Source: Mucidula mucida
Taxonomy: Eukaryota > Basidiomycota > Agaricomycetes > Agaricales > Physalacriaceae
Length of the DNA stretch: 19,086 nt
Direction: 5' to 3'
Assembly (NCBI GenBank): GCA_015501055.1
Contig: JADNYV010000639.1
Span: 1 to 19,086 of the forward strand
Shown: positions 9,560-18,462 of the stretch, in pieces
Position numbering within the stretch: position 1 is the first letter of the stretch
Layout: every line of letters starts with the position of its first letter
The notes under the pieces: generated by a model
The model's database searches: none
Told to the model about the DNA's origin: nothing
Seen by the model: only the letters and a program-made list of their open reading frames with translations
Made by a program: the position numbers and the translations under genes

Positions 9560-11460
9560 ATGGACGCCAAGTTGGAGCAGCTGCGAAAAATGGAAAATGC
9601 GCGCCTGAAAAAGGACAGAGACCAGATCATCACGGAGAGGAATCGGTATCTTGCTCAAGAAAGCCGAGCTCTCCTCAAAGAATACGGAAATGTCGAATCA
9701 AGTCCTTGCCCTCGAGTCTGAAATTAACGATCTAAAGAGGACCAACCAAGACCTCACCGAAAATTTGGAGTTAGCTTTGGCAAGTTAGACGTGTTTAGGA
9801 AGTAGATTCATTGTTGCTGATCGAAGACTACAGACAACTGCAGACCGGCCGCGGGAACCAATCCTCTGAGGTGTACGAATATATTGAACGACAATGCTTA
9901 GACTGCTTCTCGAGCTTCGACCCTTTCGTTAGACCGAGCTATGCCAGCTAGAGCAAAACGTATTACTCAGATGTCTAAAGAGCCCCCTCTGGCCAAATCA
10001 ACAACTAGGTCATCTCGCGCCGCTGCGCGCAAACATGCGATAGTTATCTCAGACGATGAAGAAGACACGTCGCTTCTGGTGAGCAGTATTCATGTAAAAC
10101 TTATCTCTTACCAACAACTGTACAGGAAATGAAAGTGGAGGCATCAAACCCCACTCATACGACGGCCCAAGTAGGTTCACCGCCAAGACCCAACGGCCTT
10201 GAAGAAAGCGACAATGATGATCCTTTCGCTCATGACTTTGAATTACTGCAATTAGAGCAACAGAGTGCATCCCGGTCTTCTATTTCGGGAGATGATGCAG
10301 GGGACGCACGCCCGACATCTGGAGCCCTGAAGAGGAAACACAACGATGAGGAGGAGGTAAGCTAGGAGATGGTTAACTTGTAATGGTATCAACAATACCT
10401 AGCCTCGACCTCCTCCTCTAAAAGCGAAATGCAAAGTCAAAATCGTCGACATGAAGGTGAGAATCCTCATCGTATATCGTGTAGCCTCTTTACTTGACCC
10501 TCTACACAGCCCTACGAATCCATCTCCCAGCAATACCTCCAAGCTGAACCCCACTTTGCCGTAACCCCTCCCGCCCCAACGGACTTCTTCTTCTCCCGAG
10601 AATAGGTCAACAGGAGCTTTGGCGGCCAGATGTACACCTTCATCTCCACGCTCAAGAAATCCTCCTCGCTTAACGGACGCCCCATCAAATGCGTGTGGCC
10701 TTTCACGCATCGGCGCTCCGGGACTGATGTTCGCGTCGCGGCACGAGATCCTGCACGATCCGCCGTGGTACGTCTTCTCCAAGCGCATGGTTGCGGGCAA
10801 GGCGCGGTGGGAGTACTGCGGAAGCTACGAGACGACGAATGTTGGTAATATCGATGCGGAAGAGTTTAAGGGCTTTCCTCGTAATGTGTGTGGGGTAAAT
10901 CAATCTGTGTGTAGAGTACTGATGTATGATAGGTGCAGACACGGTGGGGCGGACTGATATCGGAGAGCATGAGCAGGACACAGCCCGTGTATGTCAAGAT
11001 GCGCGTGCGCATTGGGCTAAGGAAGCTGCGGGAAACGGTTACAGAGTCCCGTGTTGACAGAGAGGCGGACATCATTTTTAAGAGCAAGAAGGGCGAGCGA
11101 AAGGGTGTTCAGGTCACATCTGAGGATGTGATACGCGCTCTTAGTGCAGGGGAAGAGGTAAGTTTCTTAAATGTGGTGTGGAAGTTGACTGACTTTTGGG
11201 GGCAGCAACCCAATATCCTGCGGATGCGCTGTGTAGGGTATGACCACGCGTTTGTCGATGATTTGAAGCGGGATATTGAAGCGAACGCGCCAGATGTGGG
11301 TCCAGCGAAGAAGAAGCAGCGTGAGTCGATAAAGGAAAGCACGGAAGAGTTGGAAGGAGTGTCTTCCCAGGAACAGGTGTCGGGCGTCGGGCGGTCTAAC
11401 AGGGAGCGCAAGCCGTGTATAATGGCTCATGATGAAGAGATGAGCGAGGATGACTGGTAG
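9560..11460 (+). pseudogene. DUF6697-type protein gene, disrupted by a stop and two frameshifts
   Basis: The model starts at ATG 9560. Exons: 9560-9783, 9827-9870, 9902-10078, 10126-10356, 10403-10456, 10510-10885, 10933-11157 and 11206-11460. The N-terminus is a coiled coil (LEQLRKMENARLKKDRDQII; ESEINDLKRTNQDL). A low-complexity acidic and basic middle follows (SDDEED, LKRKHNDEEE, proline-rich), suggesting a nuclear protein. The C-terminal half matches DUF6697 as known from basidiomycetes: FSRE…SFGGQ, APGLMFASRHE, WEYCGSYE, a RIGLRKLRE segment, VTSEDVIRALSAGEE and LRMRCVGYDHAFVDDL. Function is unknown. Disruptions: one extra base near 9688-9691 inside the coiled coil, an in-frame TAG at 10603-10605 in the middle of a conserved motif, and one extra base near 10711-10716. 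The intron 9871-9901 would be only 31 bp. All other splice sites are intact, and with one base dropped at each frameshift the total length is an exact multiple of three, so damage is recent or due to assembly error. Confidence 0.75.
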
Positions 11461-12385
11461 TTTATCGGGTACAGTTGAACGCTGAAGTTTCTTTCACGTT
11501 TAGTGTTTTGAAGAGTGTGTGTACTCGTGTACCGCCTATCGGCCAACAGATAAATTTTATCTCAAGCTCATTCATTCAGAAAAGCTTTTGAGCCCATTCC
11601 TTCGCCTGAATTTGATCTCCTCTACAACCTGAGATGCTTCGACGACTGCCTACTTCTTTTCCTCCCTTCACGTTCTATCTTCTGTGCGTTCTCTATCTCG
11701 TCTCGCGCGTTGAACAATCTTCTGAAGGGCTGTTTGCACCCTTCTCCTTTCATGACGTTACTCGTAGATTGAATGAGGCTAAGCGAGGTGTTCGCCGTCG
11801 GTGACTTATCATTGATGTAGATCTATGGGTGCAGACACAGTCTCAACAAGCGTTTCGGTCCGTATGAGTCGAGGATGAGAAACTTTTTGGAAAAGGTGGG
11901 CCGTGGAGAGTTGGAGGAGAAAGGATGGAAGGCGGGGTGGGGTTTTGGCTGAATTTCAATTGGGGGTCAGAAAAACTCTGATGTGGTGCGCCTATGTCCC
12001 GGACGCATCGACTTCACTTGATATCGATAGGGGAGCTAAAAACAAGCCGTCCTGACAAGGGAGTGCATTGCTGCTCGCGCCAATCGTTCAATGGATCCCT
12101 ATCTGGACGCTTGCAACCTCAGTCATATCGAATACTATGGTGGGATGAGGGAAGGACACGTAGCTATAGCAAAGAGCCTGGAGGCAGTTATTTCATTACG
12201 AGGAGCGGTTTGATTGAGGGTGTCAGACGCGCATCCCTCTCCAAGCTGTTCACGATCACGTGTTTGGTTCATACATCATCGGAATCAGAAACTAGAATCT
12301 CTTGCCATCGCCGGGCTTACTTTAGAGTTCTGTTCCACAGCAAGCATTCATCCCTAGTATTACTCCTAAAGTCAGCCTGGACTTC
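11461..12385. other. Intergenic or unresolved stretch
   Basis: 11461-11990 is the 3' region of the DUF6697 gene and shows nothing coding. At 12043-12350 a plus-strand frame looks protein-like (RANRSMDPYLDACNL…; KLESLAIAGLTLEF…) and could be spliced across 12208-12288. The minus strand is also partly open there (MMWFEKSRLTLGVIL…, ending at TAA 12322-12324), and that part may be a further exon of the gene starting at 12989. I cannot decide between the strands. Confidence 0.3.
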
Positions 12386-12989
12386 TCAAACCACATCATC
12401 TACTGCCATTGAGAGAACGAAGGGCTGCAACGTATGCGAGGACTCACTTCGTTGTCGCTTCTGGTCAAAGTGAGCCCAGCCCCAACCATTAGGCAAACAT
12501 TGTAGCAACATTTGATAAGAAATCATGAGATCTATTGTGGAGAAGACTCCAGTCAAGTCGAGAATATCCCCATGAAAGTGTCGTGAGGACCTGTGGCTGC
12601 TCGGGATGTATATATATACCGAGATGTGGGCTTACAACTTGAAGTTGTGAGCCCACAGAACCGGCACCCAGTTTGTGTGTGTCATGGCTATAGGGTCTGC
12701 CGTATTCACATCGACCAAGCTCTCATACCAGTCCTGTGGACATCCAAAGAAGTCATCGGGTATCAAGTGGCGATTATGGAAAGCCGCCAAGTTTTGCATC
12801 GACAACTTGTGCTAACACTGTCAGCAGAGGAGGATGATGTATCACGACGCGCCTGAGGACGAGCTTCTGGTCAATGTGCGTGTCCAGAAAGTTGCCCGGG
12901 GAATACTTGGGTTTGGGGGATGCGACACCATCGCGTCCGTAATGCGGTGGGTTGAGGTTCATGGACCTCGCCTCACGCGTCGTGGTCAT
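12386..12989 (-). CDS. Four-exon protein of unknown function
   Basis: The ATG at 12989 is in good context (ACC before ATG). Exons: 12989-12861, 12811-12636, 12590-12448, then a last exon of uncertain extent reaching a TGA at 12386-12388. Introns: 12860-12812 (49 bp, CTGAC branch), 12635-12591 (45 bp, GTAAGC…CCACAG) and one opening with a strong GTGAGT at 12447. Phases agree for the first three exons. The protein contains FGCPQDWYESLVDVNTADPI, HTNWVPVLWAHNF, HGDILDLTGVFSTIDLMIS and LPNGWGWAHFDQK, the kind of aromatic-rich soluble sequence seen in many mushroom orphan proteins. I do not recognise a domain. A second candidate C-terminal exon (WFEKSRLTLGVILGMN) fits the sequence style but not the phase, so the 3' end is open. 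Confidence 0.55.
12625..12657. repeat. 16-bp inverted repeat with a 1-nt loop
   Basis: TGTGGGCTTACAACTT (12625-12640) and AAGTTGTGAGCCCACA (12642-12657) pair along their full length with one G-T position. On the minus strand the arms enclose the predicted 5' splice site at 12635/12636 of the gene starting at 12989. Confidence 0.8.
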
Positions 12990-14002
12990 GGTAAGACGAA
13001 GAGAAATAAAACGAACCAACTACTAAGGTCGTCAGCCGGTAATGAGTCTGGTTCGCACGCACGGACGGCCACGTGACAAGCTCACTTTGCACGTCGCCCG
13101 AGGCTTGGCTTCGGCCCTTCGGCCGACTTTCGGAACGTTGATCTTTTCTCACTTTTTCTTTGCCACCATCATCAGTATTCCAAAATTCAATTCTATACAA
13201 ACCGTAATCCGCGACAGTAGTCATTCACAAGGTCTTGCGCTCAGTCTCAGGCGCTGGTTGGCGAGGTAGCTTCCAGTCTCCACCTTCTAAAAGACCCTAT
13301 TGTCAATGCTATACGTACGCGGTACAGTAACCGGAAAATTACCAGTCATTAGATCCGGTACCGAAGCAGAGTCGAGTCTTGACCAGGTCTTGACATACTA
13401 GATCGCTGATTGCATGCTCCGCCCGTTTCGGGAACTCGCGAAAAGGTACTTGCTATTCCCTTCTTTTGTGCAGATCCCATTGTTTCCCTAGTGCCGAAGT
13501 CGGAGCCGCGCATCGACACTATTGTAGTTTCGAAGTCAAGCCACAGGTTTCGGAAACTTGACTCCACACCCACCCAAGGCAATACAGCGCAGCCTTAATT
13601 TAGCCTGTTCGCAGTCAACTCGCGTCCGTGATTGGCGCCTATCGAGCTATCATGAGGCCCTGCCTGCTTGAATTGGAGTGGACATGTAGGGAACGGCTGT
13701 GCGATTTCTTTCACGAAAACTGATGCCGTCGGAAACTTGACTCGGCGCGGACAGGGCGGTGCCAACCCACGCGTCGATAATTTGACTTCTGACTCGACGC
13801 GCGTCCCCTGTACGTACCGATGACAATTAGATGATGCGCCCTGACTCTTCGCCAGTTGCTTTATATTGAGTGTCCAACAAAGCACGAGTTCCTCATCAGT
13901 CGGAGTGTCCCACTTCCGTTCATCAGTCACTCGTTATCGATATTCATCGATCTCTGAGTGTCTACATAAACCTCCACCCTTTCCTCCTTACCCCCAACCA
14001 AA
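12990..14002. other. Intergenic region upstream of two genes
   Basis: This spacer lies between the divergent starts at 12989 (-) and 14003 (+). No frame here has supporting splice sites or recognisable sequence. A 15-bp sequence, TCGGAAACTTGACTC, occurs twice (near 13551 and 13730). A small hairpin TCGGCC-CTTC-GGCCGA lies near 13110. The last 30 bases before 14003 are pyrimidine-rich, as is common in fungal leaders, and a weak TTTATATT lies near 13859. Confidence 0.4.
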
Positions 14003-15925
14003 ATGGCGGCGTACTTTCAACAAATTCTCACTGGCCTCGCGCCTCTTCTCAACAACGGCACCTTTGGTGATGCCGTCAACGCGACGATGACGCCGACTGC
14101 GGCGCCTGTGCCACTCGCCTTCCCCACCGACCTGTCTTCGCTCATGGCGCTCATGGCGTCGCTTTCGCCTTAGGAGACTGGCTGAAGTTCATCGTCATCG
14201 GTGGCTTCTTCGAAACTCTCCGTCGCCTCTTCTCCAGCTCGTATAGCACCATTTTGGAGTCGTTCTATCTGCACGCGTCGTTTGACGAGGATAACTCGTG
14301 TTATGGTACGTGTATCCTCTCCTGTCATATGACCCCCTACTAAGACTCAAATTATAGAATGGATGATGGTGTGGCTCTCAAAGCAACCTTCTTGGGCTAA
14401 AGCCCGCAACGTCGAAATCACGACTCACTCCTACGGCGTCAATGCGAGCGCGATTGAACTTATTGGTCCCAATATGCCTGGCTGGATGATGACAACAACG
14501 TGTCGCGAAAGTTGACATATCTGCCTTCGTTATCGACGACATATACTCTGTGGTATAAGAGGCGTTACATGACAATCACACGTACGGAGAAAGAACAAAC
14601 TGCATGGGGTCGAGGCAGTAAGACCCTTCATATCAGGTATGCATATCTGTCTCGCTTGTGATGTGCATGTACTCACATTTCTCTCAGCATTCTTGCTCGG
14701 CGTCATACTATCTTACTGGAACTACTTCAAGAAGCTCGCAAGGCGTACATCGAGGCCCAAGAGCACAACGTGACTGTCTACGCTTCTGATAGGTTGGTGC
14801 TCCATTATGATTGCTTGAAATCTGGATCTGACGAAAACTCGTAGTTCTAACAACTGGCGAACGGTCTCTAATCGTGCAAAGCGCAGCTTGGATTCTATCA
14901 TCCTTGACCCGGGCATGAAGGAGCTTCTTCTGGAGGACGCACAGGACTTTTTGAAAAGCAAAGATTGGTACTGTGAGCGAGGCATTCCTTTCCGACGCGG
15001 ATATCTTCTCGTGAGTTGCCCCAAAATGTCCGCTTATCACTGGTACTCAAAGTATTGTAGCACGGTGTTCCCGGCGCGGGCAAGACTTCCATCATCCACA
15101 GTCTGGCGGGCGAGCTCAATCTTGACATCTACATAATATCGCTTTCTCGTGCGGGTTTGGATGACTCTTCATTGGACGAACTCATCAACGAGCTTCCGGA
15201 ACGTTGCATTGCCCTTATGGAGGACATCGACGCTGCGTTTACGCGTTCTCTAAACAGGGACGAAGATGAGAAAAACGAGGATAGCGACAAGAAATCATCA
15301 AATCCTCCTCCTCCAGTGACGAGCAGGTCTGTAATCTTTTATTGACTTCGAAGCTATACTGACATTTCACCATAGGGTCAGTCTCAGCGGTCTGCTCAAC
15401 GCCTTGGATGGAATTGGTGCCCAGGAAGGACGTATCCTCTTTGCTACAACCAACAAATACTCCTCGCTCGATGCTGCACTCTGTCGTCCAGGGCGCATGG
15501 ACATCCACGTCGAGTTCATGCTCTCCAGCAAATACCAGACACGAGAACTGTTCAAGCGTTTCTACATCCCAAAGAAAGCCGACGACGACGACGATGACGA
15601 CGAGCAGGATTCGGGGTACTCTTCCAATACTGCATCCGAGTCAAGCGATTCAGCGCCTTCTTCTCCACTATTATCCGCTGCGTCGTCCATCACCTTTGTG
15701 GGCAGCCGTCACAGCAGCCAGGGCCCCAAGATTTCACGGCGCCAAGTTGAGAAGCTCGCGGATGCGTTTGCGGACGTCATTCCAGAGCGCGAGTTTTCGA
15801 TGGCGAGTCTTCAAGGGTATTTGATGACGCACAAGCTGCGCCCTGTTGCGGCGGTGGACGGTGCTGCAGCGTGGGTTGAGAAGGAGATGGCTGAGCGGGC
15901 GCAGAAGAGTTCGGGCAAGTCATGA
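14003..15925 (+). CDS. BCS1-type AAA ATPase (mitochondrial chaperone-like), with two frameshifts
   Basis: Bcs1 is an inner-membrane AAA protein that moves the folded Rieske iron-sulfur protein across the membrane for complex III; mushrooms have many BCS1-like paralogues whose roles are mostly unknown. Exons: 14003-14305, 14358-14636, 14688-14792, 14845-15010, 15061-15326 and 15376-15925, with textbook 49-52 bp introns. N-terminal domain: a membrane segment around LKFIVIGGFFETL, then the BCS1_N signature EWMMVWLSKQPSW and YTLWYKRRYMTI. AAA domain: RGIPFRRGYLL, Walker A GVPGAGKTS, Walker B CIALMEDIDAAF, sensor 1 FATTNK and CRPGRMD. An acidic linker (Asp run at 15578-15604) and PEREFSMASLQGYLM follow. 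One base is missing near 14162-14167 and another near 14480-14485, both before the ATPase domain. With both supplied, the length is a multiple of three (about 556 aa). As it stands the frame stops after 56 residues. Confidence 0.9.
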
Positions 15926-16966
15926 GAGGGTGTGGGAACTGGATGGTTCTTCCATGATCTTTTGTGCGTTTCCTGCCTGCGATGGTCATTGCGTTGAGTC
16001 CCGCGGCGAGTAAATTCAGGCCGACCGAGATGTTGGTTCAGTGTTGAGCTCAAACATCTCTGCAGTATGATACTGTCTGTATATATACCAGCAAATTGTA
16101 TACCAATAGAACACAGGGAATAATGGTACAGCCGGGGTAACCTGTCATTTGTGTACGTAGTAGATCTCATATAGCGAAGTAAAGTAAGTACTCGCCATCA
16201 ACATAGTTCTTTGACGGTGGTCATCATCAAAGGCCGATCGTCTTGCACCGCTACCACCATCATGTCAGCCGAGCTTGTTCACTACCTCCTCAAATGCCAC
16301 TGCTATTGATATTAAGCAACATGTATCACTTGTTTGAAGGATATCTGTGAATTTTAGTTGGTCAGTGCGAGAAACAGTACCGTCCACGCGGTGTCCTGGT
16401 GCGTACCTACTCCAACATTTTATCAACATACCTATTGGGGTATACCTACTCATTTATTTTCAGAATCAGAAGTCGAATGTGAAGCGCGAAGTCAGAATCA
16501 CGTACCGAGTATAAGAAATACGCACAATGCATACGTTCGCTCTTGATCACACCTCCAGACGCGTGCGTCTAATTACATGGCATGGAAAGTCAACTCAAAA
16601 TTGAATGACAAGTTGAGAGTGATGCATATAGTGACCAACTTTTAGCGCTCTGGTACTACATACTCTTGCACACGGCGGAAATGGAACGCCGTACACGACC
16701 AAAAGGTGATCCATTCATTGCGTTCACCAATTTGATATGCATCTGATGTACTTTTTGCGAAGCCAGACGGAGACATTTTTCGTGTCACTTGGACAGTCTC
16801 TTGTGAGGTGTCATTGGGGGCGGCGATAGAAGGACACACCCCGGCGTGGCGCGTGGGAAGTTGACAAACAAGCCGTCAGCATGTGTTGATGGCTTTTCAA
16901 TTTAAGGTTCCTAAACGCCACAACAGTGAGCAGCGACTTGGTGGTCACGAACGATAAAAGTTACTG
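15926..16966. other. Intergenic region
   Basis: This is the 3' flank of the BCS1-type gene, then about 800 bp without a supported gene. From about 16810 to the ATG it becomes similar to the sequence in front of the second paralogue (see 17840-17970), so it holds the duplicated promoter of the first copy. Confidence 0.45.
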
Positions 16967-17400
16967 ATGACGCACAGCTTAACTAGTATGTCGCAAGACT
17001 GTCGGGCGCTGTGGACGAGTACCCTTGAACCAGGGGAGGTCATGCACCGAATGTGGACCTCGCCGATCAAAGGCAAATGCTGGCAGGACTTGGTCGTGAC
17101 CTTGCCTGTCAAGGCGCGCAAACTGGTTGAGGAGAAGCAGCGGGGGTTGCTGCGGTTCTTCAGAAAGCCCAAACTCGTGAGGGTGTATTACGAAAGAGAC
17201 GCTAGGCTTCCCAAGATTGGACTTGTGTCGATCGGGTCGTTGAAGGCTTGGATGGAAATGAAGATTATAGAGCTAAACACGGAGGATAGGTTCGTCGTGT
17301 CCACGGTCGAGAGGGGAGTCTTGCACGTCGAGTGGACAGAGGAACCCAGCGAGTGGTTGGCTAGGGAAGTTTTGGAGCTCCCGAAGGAACTTTTGGTGGG
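16810..17400 (+). repeat. Tandem duplication, unit 1
   Basis: The unit is homologous to about 17843-18390. The similarity begins at GGCGGCGATAGA (about 16819; partner about 17846) and continues through GGTTC(C)TAAACG(C)CACAACAGTGAGCAGCGAC and the whole coding region. It ends at CTTTTGGTGG (17391-17400; partner 18381-18390). The offset is about 990-1030 bp, so the units are separated by a unique spacer of about 440 bp. Confidence 0.85.
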
Positions 17401-17404
17401 CTAA
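16967..17404 (+). CDS. Duplicated orphan protein, copy 1 (about 145 aa)
   Basis: This is a single-exon frame from ATG 16967; the ATG at 16988 (MSQDCRALW) is an alternative that aligns better with the start of copy 2. From LWTSTLEP onward, about 75% of 131 residues are identical to copy 2 by hand count, with blocks such as CWQDLVV, ARKLVEE, LVSIGSLKAW and a 19-residue invariant block, EDRFVVSTVERGVLHVEWT. Substitutions are mostly conservative, which suggests selection on the protein. It ends …LELPKELLVG at TAA 17402-17404, right at the end of the duplicated block. No known domain is recognised. The mix of beta-like strands and charged residues suggests a small soluble domain. Confidence 0.65.
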   Translation: MTHSLTSMSQDCRALWTSTLEPGEVMHRMWTSPIKGKCWQDLVVTLPVKARKLVEEKQRGLLRFFRKPKLVRVYYERDARLPKIGLVSIGSLKAWMEMKIIELNTEDRFVVSTVERGVLHVEWTEEPSEWLAREVLELPKELLVG

Positions 17405-17969
17405 CGGCGCTCGACGCCCCTGTCGTCTGCCTTTCATAATTATATTTCAGGAACAGTGCTGGTAAGGACCAATAAAGATGCGCAATGATTTCGAACGGTG
17501 CTGAGGTCTTATGATGAGTTGCTGCGAAACAATTTCGGGTAATTTCCTTCACTGTTGCTCGACTTGGTTATTGATTTATCTATGCAGCCGTCACCGGATG
17601 TCCCGTCTTCAACTCGAAAGTCACACCCTCATCTACTCGCTTGCTTTCTGTCATTCAAGTCAAAGCGCCCAGCCGCAGTAAATACTTGACTGCAGATCAA
17701 AGCTCGCTGTCCCGACTCCTCCTCCGGCGGAAATCTGACTTTCAATGCACGAAGAAGCTACTTAGACATGTTCTAGCGTAATCCCAGAGGCAGAAGATCA
17801 GCACCTACTGGTGATGCTGAGCGCCACCATCGATCTACATTGAAATGGCGGCGATAGAGGGTGTGGTACGTGGGAAATGAGTAGTCGCATATATTGACGG
17901 CTTCTTCAAAGGTTCCCAAACGTCACAACAGTGAGCAGCGACCTAGTGCTCTACGAGAGACTTTCTTCA
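17405..17969. other. Spacer between the duplicated units
   Basis: Up to about 17842 the sequence is unique, with no coding frame I can support. The rest is the duplicated promoter of copy 2, with a TATATT at about 17890-17895 that has no equivalent in copy 1 (TGTGTTGATG there). Confidence 0.45.
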
Positions 17970-18390
17970 ATGATGCAGGAGAACGACTACTACCAGCCGC
18001 TGTGGACAAGCACCCTTGAACCGGGATTGGTCCTCCAGAGAAAGTGGACCTCGTCGATGAAAGGCGGGTGCTGGCAGGACTTGGTCGTGGCCTTGCCCGT
18101 TCGCGCGCGCAAATTGGTCGAGGAGGAGCGGCGGGGGTTGATTCGGTTCTTCAAGCAGCCCAAATATGTGAGGCTCTTGTACAGAAGAGAGGCCAGGCTC
18201 CCCGAGATCGTATTGGTATCGATCGGGTCCTTGAAGGCCTGGGTGGAGGCGAGGATTATTGAGGTTAACAAGGAGGACAGGTTCGTCGTTTCCACGGTCG
18301 AGCGGGGGGTCTTGCATGTCGAGTGGACGGAGGACCTCAGCGAGTGGTCGGCCACGGAGATTCTGGAGCTCCCGAAAGGCCTTTTGGTGG
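17843..18390 (+). repeat. Tandem duplication, unit 2
   Basis: This is the partner of 16810-17400. The two units diverge sharply after CTTTTGGTGG: unit 1 continues GCTAACGG (stop) and unit 2 continues TTTGGCCCC. Confidence 0.85.
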
Positions 18391-18425
18391 TTTGGCCCCA
18401 ATCCCTCGCGTCCCATCTTGGATGA
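17970..18425 (+). CDS. Duplicated orphan protein, copy 2 (about 152 aa)
   Basis: The frame is already open from GTG 17931, but the first ATG is at 17970 (MMQENDYYQPLW). The protein parallels copy 1 through …ILELPKGLLV, then adds VWPQSLASHLG and stops at TGA 18423-18425. Alternatively, the frame passes to the downstream ORF by an intron 18390-18453 (64 bp, GTTTGG…GGCAAG, phase-compatible but with weak sites) or by a one-base frame change near 18390. In that case copies 1 and 2 would be the N-terminal half of a larger protein that only copy 2 retains. Coding GC is noticeably higher than in the left half of the window. Confidence 0.6.
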   Translation: MMQENDYYQPLWTSTLEPGLVLQRKWTSSMKGGCWQDLVVALPVRARKLVEEERRGLIRFFKQPKYVRLLYRREARLPEIVLVSIGSLKAWVEARIIEVNKEDRFVVSTVERGVLHVEWTEDLSEWSATEILELPKGLLVVWPQSLASHLG

Positions 18426-18462
18426 GGATGCGAGGGACCGCCCCAGCGGCAAGGGCAGATCT

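Noticed and set aside
11994..12473. 159-aa plus-strand ORF from ATG 11994
   Set aside because: It is long but looks like an out-of-frame reading (Ser/Arg/Cys-rich). Better segments lie in another plus frame and on the minus strand.
12834..13076. 80-aa plus-strand frame (MMYHDAPEDELL…)
   Set aside because: It lies opposite the first exon of the 12989 gene, which has a good start context and matching splice sites. The plus frame has neither.
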